DNA of 59,587 bases from assembly GCA_903822185.1 (NCBI GenBank), contig CAIJOA010000037.1:1-59587 (forward strand), given 5' to 3'. This stretch comes from an uncultured Rhodospirillales bacterium (GTDB lineage: Bacteria; Pseudomonadota; Alphaproteobacteria; ATCC43930; CGMCC-115725). Of this stretch, positions 25,399 to 34,737 are shown one piece after another (the first letter of the stretch is position 1; each line of letters opens with the position of its first letter). A program made the position numbers and the translations under genes. Below the pieces are notes generated by a model. It ran no database searches. It was not told the origin of the DNA and saw only the letters and a program-made list of their open reading frames with translations.

Positions 25399-26310
25399 TC
25401 AGGTGATGCTGCGCACGAATTCCAACAGTTGAGGACCGAGATCGTCGATCTCGGAATTGATCTGCATCGCCGGCGAGACGTGGTTGTGGTTCCGGCTGTA
25501 GATGAACCACGGCATCCGCTTATCGCATTTGGTCAGCGCCGCCACCAGCGCCGGTGATGACCATTGCAACGGATGCGGATCGAATTCCGTCACCGACACC
25601 AGCACAGGCGGATGGCCGGACGCGACGTGATTGATCACATTCATCGCCGGCCATTGCGCCGGGTCGACGCCGAAATAAGCGACGCGATGCGGCGCGGGCG
25701 GGTTCTCGGGATGATATTCCGCATCGAACGGCGCAAACACGCCGGATAGAAGCATCGCACCGGCAATGCGCGGTCCGGCGGGGCCGTGTACCGCGGGAAT
25801 GAAAGTCCACGTCGCCGCATGGGTCGCGCCCGCCGATTGGCCCATCAGGACGATACGCTCAGGATCGCCCCCGAATTCTTTGATATGTGCGTGCAGCCAG
25901 GCGACGACGCGCCCGACATCTTCACCGCCGCTGGGCCATTTATGCTCAGGCGCCAGCCGATAGGTGATGTTGACGCCGATCATGCCGTGGCGGGCGAAGA
26001 AGGTGGGCACGTTGTCGTAGATCAAACCGGGACGGGGGCTGCGTTCTCCGGCGACATACCCGCCGCCATGGACATAGACGACCACGGATGCGCCGGCCGG
26101 CTTTTTCGCGGGAGTGAAAATATCGAGGCGGTGCCGGGCATGGTCGCCGTAGGCGATGTCTCTGGTGACCGCGACGCCCTCTTTCGGTGCGCGTTCTTGG
26201 AGGGGTACATAGAGCGCGTAGGTTGCAGCAAGGATTTCCGGCGTGAAGTCGCGGCCCATTCGCTGGATCGCGGCGCTGATTTCGTCTTTTGAAAGAAGAG
26301 GCGTGCTCAT
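25399..26310 (-). CDS. Alpha/beta-hydrolase, hormone-sensitive-lipase-like esterase
   Basis: A 303-residue esterase. The oxyanion motif is HGGGY (YVHGGGYVAGER), the nucleophile elbow GQSAG contains the catalytic Ser, the acid is likely the Asp in TEFDPH, and the His lies in SRNHNHVS. This is the bacterial HSL/family IV arrangement, with the N-terminal cap region visible. I begin it at the ATG at 26310; the longer frame has no ribosome site. It is convergent with the ABC importer and divergent from the Rieske operon. It probably hydrolyses a carboxylic ester feeding that pathway. Confidence 0.85.
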   Translation of the reverse strand: MSTPLLSKDEISAAIQRMGRDFTPEILAATYALYVPLQERAPKEGVAVTRDIAYGDHARHRLDIFTPAKKPAGASVVVYVHGGGYVAGERSPRPGLIYDNVPTFFARHGMIGVNITYRLAPEHKWPSGGEDVGRVVAWLHAHIKEFGGDPERIVLMGQSAGATHAATWTFIPAVHGPAGPRIAGAMLLSGVFAPFDAEYHPENPPAPHRVAYFGVDPAQWPAMNVINHVASGHPPVLVSVTEFDPHPLQWSSPALVAALTKCDKRMPWFIYSRNHNHVSPAMQINSEIDDLGPQLLEFVRSIT

Positions 26311-26366
26311 AACGGGTGCACTCGTATTCAGGCTGTGGCGTTTCGCAGCGCCGGCAACGCAAATCA

Positions 26367-26396
26367 TTGACCGGCTCTTTCGCACGGAACTAAGCT
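26367..26396 (+). promoter_or_regulatory. Putative sigma-70 promoter of the Rieske-aldolase-oxidase operon
   Basis: TTGACC (26367-26372) and TAAGCT (26391-26396) are separated by 18 bp, and a GAGGAGAA ribosome site lies before the ATG at 26430. The -10 match is weak and judged by eye. Confidence 0.35.
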
Positions 26397-26429
26397 AAAA
26401 ACCTGTCGCATGGCCTTGAGGAGAAAGCA

Positions 26430-27716
26430 ATGCTTTCGGTTGCGGAGAACGAGCTTCTGACGCGCACGAACAAGGGCACCGTAGCCGGGGATTATTTCCG
26501 CCGCTTTTGGATGCCGGCTTTGTTGTCCGAAGAGATCCCGGCCCCCGACAGCCCGCCGGTGCGGGTGACGCTGATGGGCGAGCATCTGATCGCCTTTCGC
26601 GACAGTGACGGCAAGATCGGGTTAATCGACCGCTATTGCGCCCACCGGCAGGTCGATCTGTTTTATGGCCGCAACGAGGAATGTGGACTGCGCTGCGTCT
26701 ATCACGGTTGGAAATTCGATACCGACGGCAACTGCGTCGATATGCCGACGGAGCTGCCGAGCAGCAATTACAAGGAACGCATCAAGCTGACCTCGTATCC
26801 GGTGCAGGAGCATGCCGGTATCGTCTGGGCTTATCTCGGTCCGCAAGATTTGCCAGTCGAGTTTCCGCAGTTCGAATTCAACACGCTGCCGAAAGATTGT
26901 TTCTACATCCGCAAAAGCTTGCTCGAATGCAATTACTTGCAGGCGATGGAAGGCAATCTCGATTCCGCCCATACCGGCTATCTGCACAGTTTCGCCACTG
27001 GCAGCGCGCTCGATCCGCGCGGCAAAGGCCATGGCAGCCGCGGCACCATCTCGCATCAGTATCAATCGTCACTGCCGCATTTCGAGGTGCAGGAAACCGA
27101 CTACGGCTTGATGATCGGCGCAAAGCGCAAAGGTGCGAACGATTCGGCCTATTGGCGGATCACCCAATGGCTGCTGCCGGTTCACACCATGATCGGGGCA
27201 AATGTCGGCGAGACGCTGCTGTGGGATGCGTGGGTGCCGATGGATGATGAGCATACCTGGGTCTATCGCATCGAATACAATCCCTGGCGTCCGCTGACGG
27301 TGGAGGAAATCTACGAATACGACACGGCCGGTTTCGCCCGTCTCAATGTCGAGAACATCCCCGGCACCTACATGCCAGTGCGCAACAAGAGCAACAATTA
27401 CCTGATCGATCGTGGCCTGCAGCGAACCTATTCCTATACCGGCATCAAGGGTACCAACGCCCAGGATGCGGCGGTGATCGAAAACCAGGGCCCGACCCCG
27501 ATCGCACAGCGCGCGCACGAACATCTCGGCAGCACGGATCTGGCGATCACCCGCATGCGCCGTATGCTGCTCGCAGCGTTGAAAGAATTCGAGGACGGTA
27601 CCGAACCTGTCGCAGCGCTCAAGGGCGATCTCTACAAGGTGCGCGCCATCGCCGTTTCGCTCGATGATGACGGCACGCCTTTCTATGAGGGTGCGAAGAA
27701 GCATCTGAACGTCTGA
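26430..27716 (+). CDS. Rieske non-heme iron oxygenase, catalytic subunit (phthalate-dioxygenase-like)
   Basis: A 428-residue oxygenase. The [2Fe-2S] Rieske ligands are C70-x-H72 (YCAHRQ) and C89-x2-H92 (CVYHGW). The mononuclear iron triad begins D178-x2-H181-x4-H186 (LDSAHTGYLHS). The length and single-component layout match the phthalate 4,5-dioxygenase/aryl O-demethylase branch. A GAGGAG site sets the start. No ferredoxin-reductase gene is nearby, so electrons must come from a partner encoded elsewhere. It heads an operon with a class II aldolase and a molybdopterin oxidase subunit, indicating oxidative aromatic or heterocycle breakdown. A second Rieske oxygenase lies at 30862-32139 on the opposite strand. 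Confidence 0.92.
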   Translation: MLSVAENELLTRTNKGTVAGDYFRRFWMPALLSEEIPAPDSPPVRVTLMGEHLIAFRDSDGKIGLIDRYCAHRQVDLFYGRNEECGLRCVYHGWKFDTDGNCVDMPTELPSSNYKERIKLTSYPVQEHAGIVWAYLGPQDLPVEFPQFEFNTLPKDCFYIRKSLLECNYLQAMEGNLDSAHTGYLHSFATGSALDPRGKGHGSRGTISHQYQSSLPHFEVQETDYGLMIGAKRKGANDSAYWRITQWLLPVHTMIGANVGETLLWDAWVPMDDEHTWVYRIEYNPWRPLTVEEIYEYDTAGFARLNVENIPGTYMPVRNKSNNYLIDRGLQRTYSYTGIKGTNAQDAAVIENQGPTPIAQRAHEHLGSTDLAITRMRRMLLAALKEFEDGTEPVAALKGDLYKVRAIAVSLDDDGTPFYEGAKKHLNV

Positions 27717-27721
27717 ATGTC

Positions 27722-28507
27722 ATGACTCTTGATGAACTCAAATACGAAGTCGCGATCGGCAGTCGAATTCTCAACCTGACCGGTCTTGCCTCGGGCGTGC
27801 GTGCATCGATGGGCCATGTCAGCCTGCGCGACCCGACTAATCCTAATCGCTTCGTGGTCAAAGGCCGCGGCTATAAGATCGACGTGCTGTCGCGGATGCA
27901 GCCGGAAGACATGGTCGTCTGCGATCTCGACGGCTATCTGATCGATGGCCCGCCGGGCGTTCTGCAATGCAACGAAGTCATGATCCATGCCAGCGTCTTC
28001 AAGGCGCGGCCGGACGTGAACTCGGTGGTGCATTCTCATCCGCCGTTCAGCGTCATGCTGACCGTGCTCGGCATTCCGATTGTTCCCGTCGTGCTGGAAG
28101 GGCTCCGCCTTGTCCGGAAGCCGCTGCCGATTTACCGCCATACGGCGCTGATTACGTCGATTGCGCAGGGTGCCGAAATGGCGCGCGATCTCGGCGACGC
28201 GCGCGCGGTGCATCTGTTGGGGCACGGCGTGACGACGGTGGGTAAGACGATCGAGGAATCCGTCACCGCCATGGCGCAGCTCGAATATCAGGCCGAAATG
28301 AATTCGCACGCCTGCGCTGCCGGCGGGCGCGACCATGCGCGTATTCCCGACGATCTGATCGAGGAATATCTGCAATGGAAGCCATTGGCCGAACCACACT
28401 TCCAAGAAGCGGTGGCGCGGCTGGGACCGGCGAATATGGGCGGCAGCATTTGGAAAGATATTACCACCCGCGCCGCCGAGGAAATGGAAGCGGCGGCGAA
28501 AGCCTGA
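27722..28507 (+). CDS. Class II aldolase/adducin family protein
   Basis: A 261-residue zinc-dependent aldolase or decarboxylase. The metal site is visible as the His pair in VVHSHPPFSVML (around residue 102-104) and the later His in HLLGHGVTTVG. A Glu in CNEVMIHASVF occupies the catalytic position. The ATG lies 5 bp after the Rieske stop, and the next gene follows 1 bp after its own stop, so the three are tightly coupled. The family includes fuculose-phosphate aldolase and hydroxyaromatic decarboxylases; the aromatic context favours the decarboxylase-like branch, as inference. Confidence 0.88.
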   Translation: MTLDELKYEVAIGSRILNLTGLASGVRASMGHVSLRDPTNPNRFVVKGRGYKIDVLSRMQPEDMVVCDLDGYLIDGPPGVLQCNEVMIHASVFKARPDVNSVVHSHPPFSVMLTVLGIPIVPVVLEGLRLVRKPLPIYRHTALITSIAQGAEMARDLGDARAVHLLGHGVTTVGKTIEESVTAMAQLEYQAEMNSHACAAGGRDHARIPDDLIEEYLQWKPLAEPHFQEAVARLGPANMGGSIWKDITTRAAEEMEAAAKA

Positions 28508-28508
28508 C

Positions 28509-30857
28509 ATGAGCAGCGGCCCGGCACACGCGGCGGCCGACGGAACTTGTGGCATCGGCGTGCCGCTGCCGCGTCTCGAAGACGAGCGAATGTTGACCGG
28601 GCGCGGCCGCTACGCCGACGATATCGCCTTGCCCCATACCACGTTCGCTTATGTCGTGCGTTCGCCCCACGCGCATGCGCGTATTCTCGGCATTGATAAA
28701 ACAGCAGCATTGGCATCGCCGGGCGTTCTTGCTGTCTTGACGGGGGAAGATGTCACGCGCGACGGCCTCCGTCCGCTTAAATGCGGCACTTTTCCCCGAA
28801 CCCGCACCGGCACGTCTTCCTATTGTTCGACGCAGCCCATTCTTACGGCGGACAAGGCCCGGCATGTCGGCGATCGTGTCGCGCTCATCGTTGCCGAGAC
28901 GCTGGCGCAGGCGAAAGACGCCGCCGAGCTGCTGGATATCCGTTACGAACCCTTGCCGGCTGTCATCTTGGCCGATGCGCTTGCGCCCGGCGCCGAGAAG
29001 ATCTGGGATGAAGCAGCGAGCAATCTCAGTTTTCAAATCGAATATGGCGATCGCGCCGCCGTCGATGCCGCCTTTGTTTCGGCGCCGCATGTGACCAAGA
29101 TCGCGGTTCATTACCCGCGCGCTTCGGCCAATGCCCTCGAACCGCGCGCCGCCATCGCCTTTCTCGATCCGATCGATGACCGTTACACGCTGTGCTCGGC
29201 GACGCAGAATCCATTTCGTGTGCGCGAAACGGTGACGGATGTTCTCTTGATCCCGCAATCGAGCCTGCGCGTTCGTGCGATGGATGTCGGCGGCTCGTTC
29301 GGGATGAAGGGGCAAGCCTATCCCGAGGAAGTCCTTGTCGTCTGGGCCGCGGGTAAGGTGAAGCGGCCGGTGAAGTGGACGGCGGATCGCAGCGAGGCGT
29401 TGGCGTCTGACATGCACGGCCGGCATCAGATCGCCGAGGCGGAACTGGCGCTCGATCGCGACGGCCGGATGTTGGCGTTTCGCACGAATATAACGATCGA
29501 TGTCGGCGCCTATCTCGGTGTGTCGGGCGGCGTCCCACCGCATAACGCGGGCGTCAGTTATCCCGGTACTTATCGGTTGCCGTTGGTGCATACGACCGTG
29601 CGGGCGGCTTTCACCAATTCCTCGCAGCTCGGTCCTTATCGCGGGTCGGGCAAGCCGGAGGCGGCCTTCGTCGTCGAACAGCTCGTCGAAAAGGCAGCGC
29701 GTGAGCTTGGCATCGATGCGATTGCGCTGCGCCGGATCAATCTGATCGACCAAACCCATCTTCCTTATCGGACGGTCGGCGACGATGTCTATGACTGCGG
29801 CGATTTCGAGAAGATGCTCGATGCGGCGATGGCGCTGGCCGATTGGCCCGGTTTTGCTGAACGCCAGGCGGCAGGTCGCACGGACAGTAAGCGGCGCGGC
29901 ATCGGTCTCGCGATGCACTGTCAGCGCGCCGGGGGCTCATCCGAGCGGATGGAGATTCGTTTTGCCGCCGATGGCGCGGTGTCGCTCGTCGTCGGTACCT
30001 TGGCGACCGGGCAGGGACATGAGACGATGTTCGCCCAAATGGTGTCGGATTGGCTCGGTGTGCCGATCCACAAAATACGCTTGTTCCAGGGCGACACCGA
30101 CAAGGTGATCTTCGGCCGTGGCAGCTTTGCCCAACGCAGCATGAGCGCAGGTGGATCGGCCTTGAAATGTGCTGCGGACGACGTGATCGAAAAAGGTCGT
30201 AAGCTTGCTGCCTGGGTGTTCGAAGCCTCGGTCGAGGACATCACGTTCGATCATGCGACGTTTCGTGTCGCCGGCACCGATCGAACGATCGGTTGGGGCG
30301 AATTGGCGCGGCGATCCTATGCTGGCGTCGGCGTGCCGGTCGAATTCGGAATCGGTCTATCGGGCATCGGCACGCATGAAGGGCCGAGTACCTTCCCCAA
30401 TGGTTGTTTTGTTTGCGAGGTCGAGGTCGATCTCGAATCCGGTGTCGTGAAGGTCGAGCGGCTTTATACCGTCGATGATGTCGGTGTCGCGGTCAATCCA
30501 CTGACATTGCATGGCCAGCTTCACGGTTCCGTCGCGCATGGGCTGGGCGAGACGCTGATGGAATCGGTGGTCTATGAGAAAGGCAGCGGGCAGTTGCTCA
30601 CCGGCTCGTTCATGGACTACGCCATGCCGCGCGCCGATGTGATGCCGGATATCGTCTCGGAATCGCTTTGTATTCCGACGAAGACCAATCCGCTGGGCGT
30701 TAAAGGCGGTAGCGAGGCGGGCAATGTCGGAATGCCCGCGGCGATCATTAACGCCGTGCGGTATGCGCTGGCGCCGCTGGGTGTCGATGAAATAACGCTG
30801 CCGGCGACGCCAGAAACCGTGTGGCGCGCTATTCGCGCCGCTAAAAGGAATGCTTAG
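28509..30857 (+). CDS. Xanthine-dehydrogenase-family molybdopterin-binding subunit
   Basis: A 782-residue large subunit of the xanthine oxidase/carbon monoxide dehydrogenase family. An N-terminal module (PLPRLEDERMLTGRGRYADD) leads to the molybdopterin domain with GGSFGMKG, GPYRGSGKPEAAF, GQGHETMFAQ and the catalytic Glu E736 in GVKGGSEAG, a slightly altered form of the usual GVGEAG. Such subunits hydroxylate aldehydes or N-heterocycles. They normally work with a [2Fe-2S] subunit and often a FAD subunit, neither of which is encoded here. The start follows the aldolase stop by 1 bp. The convergent second Rieske gene ends 4 bp away. Confidence 0.9.
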   Translation: MSSGPAHAAADGTCGIGVPLPRLEDERMLTGRGRYADDIALPHTTFAYVVRSPHAHARILGIDKTAALASPGVLAVLTGEDVTRDGLRPLKCGTFPRTRTGTSSYCSTQPILTADKARHVGDRVALIVAETLAQAKDAAELLDIRYEPLPAVILADALAPGAEKIWDEAASNLSFQIEYGDRAAVDAAFVSAPHVTKIAVHYPRASANALEPRAAIAFLDPIDDRYTLCSATQNPFRVRETVTDVLLIPQSSLRVRAMDVGGSFGMKGQAYPEEVLVVWAAGKVKRPVKWTADRSEALASDMHGRHQIAEAELALDRDGRMLAFRTNITIDVGAYLGVSGGVPPHNAGVSYPGTYRLPLVHTTVRAAFTNSSQLGPYRGSGKPEAAFVVEQLVEKAARELGIDAIALRRINLIDQTHLPYRTVGDDVYDCGDFEKMLDAAMALADWPGFAERQAAGRTDSKRRGIGLAMHCQRAGGSSERMEIRFAADGAVSLVVGTLATGQGHETMFAQMVSDWLGVPIHKIRLFQGDTDKVIFGRGSFAQRSMSAGGSALKCAADDVIEKGRKLAAWVFEASVEDITFDHATFRVAGTDRTIGWGELARRSYAGVGVPVEFGIGLSGIGTHEGPSTFPNGCFVCEVEVDLESGVVKVERLYTVDDVGVAVNPLTLHGQLHGSVAHGLGETLMESVVYEKGSGQLLTGSFMDYAMPRADVMPDIVSESLCIPTKTNPLGVKGGSEAGNVGMPAAIINAVRYALAPLGVDEITLPATPETVWRAIRAAKRNA

Positions 30858-30861
30858 GTAG

Positions 30862-32139
30862 TCATTCCAGCGTCGGATCGCCGCGTAATGCTGCGAGCTG
30901 CAGATCGACCTCCACCTGCGGGCGGATATCCAACAGCACCGTCTGCGGTATCGTGTTGGCGTCGCCGCGCGATGCGCCGGTAAAGCCCCAGGCTTTCGGC
31001 ACGATGCTTTCGCTACGAGTCCAGTTTTTCAATGGGCGTCCTTCGGCCATCGCCGACAGCTCGCGATTCCATGTCCGGCGAATGGCGATGACGCCGTTAT
31101 CGGCGCGGCCCGGCCGTTCCGCATCGCGATCGGCGATCCGGCCTTGGCCCACCTGCGCGATATCGTCCTGCAACCGGACTAGATCGATGCGTGATGTATC
31201 GACATCGCGCAACGCGATCTTGCCGCGCAGGATATCGTCGCAGACGCGCTGATGCGGCAGATCGATGCGCGCGCGGCGTTGGCGGTGGCGTTCTTCGACC
31301 TCGCGCGCCGCATCGCCGGCAACCGCGACACGATGCAGGCTGAACTGCATATGCGTCACATCGTCGATCGGTACCCACCAGAACAGCGATTCCTGCCAGC
31401 CGACTTCGCCGTCGGTCGGCAGCGCGGTCATGTAAAAAATATTGGGCATGCCGAATTGCTGGATGCGTAACTGGCCATCGGCGCGGGTGAAGGTGTAGGT
31501 CACGCCCCATTCCGATTCCTCGGACTGAAGTTGCGCGCCGCGGCCGATATTGCTGAACGACGCCATGTTGTCGCGATGGACGAAGGCGACGTGACTCATA
31601 TCGAGCGCGTTTTCCAGATTCTGGAAATAATTGCATTCGCGCACGTAGGAATCGACTTCGACCAGCCCGTCGAAATTCTCGAACTCGGGATAGGTTGGGA
31701 ATTCCGGCGCGTCGCCGCTGCCGAGGAAGGCGAAGATCAGACCGAGATATTCTTGCGTCGGATGGGACGCCAGCTTGATGCGGTCGCAAAAGCTCGAATC
31801 TTCTGCCGGCTGTTCGGTGCAGGCACCGTCGGCATCGAATTTCCAGCCGTGATAAAAGCAGCGAAGGGCGTCGCCCTCGACCCAGCCCGAAGAAAGCTGC
31901 GTGCCGCGATGCGGGCAGCGCGAATCGGTCAGGCAAACTCGTCCGCTTTCGCCCCGATAAAGGGTGAAACTCTCGCCCATGATGCGCAGCGGTACCGGAC
32001 GGCCCACGGCCAGATCGCCGGTGTGATAAACCGGCTGCCAAAACTGACGCAAATAAGCACCGGCCGACGTGTCCGGTCCCGTTTTCAGGAAATTCCCAGC
32101 CTGCGCCGAGGTTCGTCCTGCCAGTTTCGTCACCGTCAT
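30862..32139 (-). CDS. Rieske non-heme iron oxygenase, catalytic subunit (second)
   Basis: A 425-residue oxygenase with Rieske ligands C75-x-H77 (RCPHRG) and C94-x2-H97 (CFYHGW). The mononuclear triad begins D180-x2-H183-x4-H188 (LDMSHVAFVH). A GAGAGG site precedes the ATG at 32139. It is only distantly similar to the Rieske enzyme at 26430 and sits tail-to-tail with the molybdopterin oxidase gene, so it is regulated separately. No reductase is encoded beside it. Phthalate-dioxygenase-type demethylases and hydroxylases share this layout. Substrate unknown. Confidence 0.92.
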   Translation of the reverse strand: MTVTKLAGRTSAQAGNFLKTGPDTSAGAYLRQFWQPVYHTGDLAVGRPVPLRIMGESFTLYRGESGRVCLTDSRCPHRGTQLSSGWVEGDALRCFYHGWKFDADGACTEQPAEDSSFCDRIKLASHPTQEYLGLIFAFLGSGDAPEFPTYPEFENFDGLVEVDSYVRECNYFQNLENALDMSHVAFVHRDNMASFSNIGRGAQLQSEESEWGVTYTFTRADGQLRIQQFGMPNIFYMTALPTDGEVGWQESLFWWVPIDDVTHMQFSLHRVAVAGDAAREVEERHRQRRARIDLPHQRVCDDILRGKIALRDVDTSRIDLVRLQDDIAQVGQGRIADRDAERPGRADNGVIAIRRTWNRELSAMAEGRPLKNWTRSESIVPKAWGFTGASRGDANTIPQTVLLDIRPQVEVDLQLAALRGDPTLE

Positions 32140-32284
32140 ATTCGGCCTCTCGTCGATGATGTCTGACTATGCCGGGAAGACGCGTCCGCCGACAGAAAAA
32201 ATTCGACGCACTATACGCACCGCTTCATTGGTACGTCGTCATGCCTATATATTGTTCAGCACTAGCGAAGATGTGAGGCGTTCG

Positions 32285-32797
32285 ATGCTGAAGCGTTATG
32301 TCAGCAAGATCATGGCGTCACCAGTGGGAGCGCTGAAATTGGTCGCGTCCGACGATGGACTGGCTGCGATCCTCTGGGAGAACGATAAGCCGAACCGGGT
32401 TCGCCTCAATATCGTTGGCGAGGACAACAGCCATCCGGTTCTGATCGAAACCGAGCGCCAGCTTCGTGAATATTTCGCTGGCACGCGCAAGGCCTTTGAC
32501 CTGAAGCTCGATTTTGCCGGGACGGAATTTCAGAAAAAAGTCTGGCAGGCGCTGCTGACGATCCCCTTCGGCGAAACTCGGTCCTATGCCCAGATCGCGA
32601 GCCAGATTGGCAAGCCGAGTGCGGTTCGCGCGGTCGGCGCGGCGAACGGCAAGAATCCGATTTCGATTATTGCGCCCTGCCACCGGGTGATCGGCTCGAC
32701 CGGCGAACTGACCGGTTTTGCCGGCGGTCTCGAAACCAAGGTTCGTCTTCTCAATCTCGAAGGCACGGCGACGAAGCCGATCCGTAAGGCGGCGTGA
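32285..32797 (+). CDS. ogt: Methylated-DNA--protein-cysteine methyltransferase
   Basis: A 170-residue DNA-repair suicide methyltransferase that removes O6-alkyl groups from guanine. The acceptor Cys132 lies in the invariant PCHRV motif. The helix-turn-helix with the Arg finger is in YAQIASQIGKPSAVRAVGAANGKN, and the substrate loop GFAGGLETK follows. I start at the ATG at 32285; the frame is open upstream, but that region overlaps the divergent Rieske gene. It is a monocistronic housekeeping-type gene set among accessory genes. Confidence 0.93.
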   Translation: MLKRYVSKIMASPVGALKLVASDDGLAAILWENDKPNRVRLNIVGEDNSHPVLIETERQLREYFAGTRKAFDLKLDFAGTEFQKKVWQALLTIPFGETRSYAQIASQIGKPSAVRAVGAANGKNPISIIAPCHRVIGSTGELTGFAGGLETKVRLLNLEGTATKPIRKAA

Positions 32798-32855
32798 CGC
32801 AAGAAAAGGGCCGCTCGACATGTGCCGGCGGCCCTTGGTATCGCGCAGGTTCCGC

Positions 32856-34559
32856 TTAGTGGAAGCTGCTGTCGCGATAGACTTCCTTGCCGCCGACATA
32901 GGTCGCAAGCGCCTTTGTCTTCAGCATCTTCTTCGCCGGACCCGTCAGTATGTCGTCAGATAAGATCGCGAAATCGGCGAGCTTGCCAGGCTCGATCGAG
33001 CCTTTGACTTTCTCCTCGCCGGTCAGGACCGCGTAATTGATCGTGATCATGCGCAGCAGTGTCACCCGCGACTTAACGCGTTGGTCGGCGCCATAGACGC
33101 CATCCGAAATCGTGTCGCGCGTGTTGAAGTGATAGATCTCCCAGAAAGGATTGAACGGCACAACGGATGAATCGGTACCGCCGACGAGGAAGAAGCCGTT
33201 ATCGAGGAAGGTTTTCACCGGCGTCACTTCGCTGGCGCGATCCATGCCCCAGTATTTTTTCAGTGTCGGCGCGGCCAGATAGAGATGATCCTGCACCGAC
33301 ATGATCAGGCCCAGCTTTTTGATACGGGCGATCTGATCGGGACGGACGATGAAGGCATGCTCGATCGTCCAGCGTTTGCCGACGATTGAATGTTCGGCGT
33401 TGGCAGCCTCATAAGCATCGAGAACTTCATCGATCGCGGCGTCGCCGACTGCATGGGTGGCGACGCGCCAGCCGAGGTCATTGACCTCTTTGACGACGGC
33501 GTTGAAATTCGCCGGCGGCACGACGGTCAGGCCGGTATATTTACCGCCTTTGCCGTAGGGTTCGAGATAAGGCTTCGACATATGCCCGCCCTCGAAGCCG
33601 CCATCGACCAGCAGTTTCATCCCGCCGATGCGCAACCAATCGTCGCCACCATCCTGCTTGAGCCCGGAATTGACGATCATGTCGTGAATCTTGGCCGGAT
33701 CACGCGTGCCGAAACCAGGCAGATACATTGTGGCGCGGATGGTCAGCTTGCCTTCGTCGCGCAACTGGCCGAACAGCTTGTAATCCTCGAACAGATTGCC
33801 GCGATAGGAACCGGGGATGCGGATGCTGGTGATGCCGAAGGCGTTGAGCTTACGCTGCGTCGTCAGGATGTCGTCGGTCGTGACGGGCTTCGCCGGCGGA
33901 AGCTGAATGAGCTGCTTGGCGTTATCGAAAATTTCGCCGGTCGGCTCGCCGTTGGCGCCTTTGCTGATCTCACCGCCATCGGGTGACGCCGTGTCCTTGG
34001 TGATGTTCCATTTCTTGAGGGCGGCCGTGTTGAGAATCATCTCATGGCCACCGCGCACCAGCACCAGTGGATTGTTGGGCGCCACCGCATCGAGTTCCGT
34101 CGCGAGGGGTAGGCGCTTTTCTTTCAATTGCGCTTCGTGCCAATCGCTGTTCGAGACGATGGCATCGCCGGGTTGGGCCTTCTTCGCGGCCGCCCCGACG
34201 GCGGCGAAGATATCGGCCAGCGTGCGGGTTTGTGACAGATCGAGGCCCGGACCGCCGCCTTCGTTGTGGAAATGACCATCGGACAGGCCTGGCGTTACGA
34301 AATGGCCGTGCAAATCAACGACCTTGGTTCCCTTGCCCGCATAGCTGCGTATCGCATCGCTGTTACCGACGGCGAGGATATGGCCGTCTTTAACGGCAAA
34401 GCCCTGCGCCGTGGAAGATTTCGCATCGGCCGTGAAAACCTTGCCGTTGATATAGACCGCATCCGCGACATCTTTTGCCACCGCTTGGCCGGCGATGCCG
34501 GTCAAGAGCGCGCAAACGAAGAGAGCGGGTTTCAGCCTGTGATGGTGGTGTGGTCGCAT
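32856..34559 (-). CDS. Exported YtcJ-like metal-dependent amidohydrolase
   Basis: A 567-residue amidohydrolase of the YtcJ/N-substituted-formamide-deformylase branch. The N-terminus, with an unusual MRPHHHHRLK run, is a signal peptide cut near AVA|KD, so the enzyme acts in the periplasm. Metal and catalytic residues are visible in DGHFHNEGG (HxH), THAVGDAAID, IEHAFIV and GTDSSV. GGGGGAAAA lies before the ATG. Relatives hydrolyse N-formyl amides, nitrile-derived amides or amine derivatives. It is divergent from the liv operon across 178 bp, so its product may be imported by that transporter. Confidence 0.88.
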   Translation of the reverse strand: MRPHHHHRLKPALFVCALLTGIAGQAVAKDVADAVYINGKVFTADAKSSTAQGFAVKDGHILAVGNSDAIRSYAGKGTKVVDLHGHFVTPGLSDGHFHNEGGGPGLDLSQTRTLADIFAAVGAAAKKAQPGDAIVSNSDWHEAQLKEKRLPLATELDAVAPNNPLVLVRGGHEMILNTAALKKWNITKDTASPDGGEISKGANGEPTGEIFDNAKQLIQLPPAKPVTTDDILTTQRKLNAFGITSIRIPGSYRGNLFEDYKLFGQLRDEGKLTIRATMYLPGFGTRDPAKIHDMIVNSGLKQDGGDDWLRIGGMKLLVDGGFEGGHMSKPYLEPYGKGGKYTGLTVVPPANFNAVVKEVNDLGWRVATHAVGDAAIDEVLDAYEAANAEHSIVGKRWTIEHAFIVRPDQIARIKKLGLIMSVQDHLYLAAPTLKKYWGMDRASEVTPVKTFLDNGFFLVGGTDSSVVPFNPFWEIYHFNTRDTISDGVYGADQRVKSRVTLLRMITINYAVLTGEEKVKGSIEPGKLADFAILSDDILTGPAKKMLKTKALATYVGGKEVYRDSSFH

Positions 34560-34737
34560 AAATTTTCCCCCGTTGTCGTTCCGGCCCGTTTCAGCAGCCG
34601 GCGCTCCTACATCTTTTCATAGCTTTTTCGGCAGGTGCTTCAAAGCTTGTTCGCCTTTCGCCAAAGAGGCTATGTTGAGCGATCATAGGACGGTCGTGGG
34701 GTAAGAGGGCGACCGGAGTGGACAACAGGGGGATGCT

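Noticed and set aside
28461-29918. 485-codon minus-strand frame
   Set aside because: Antisense shadow of the molybdopterin oxidase gene; Arg/His/Gln-rich with no recognisable domain.
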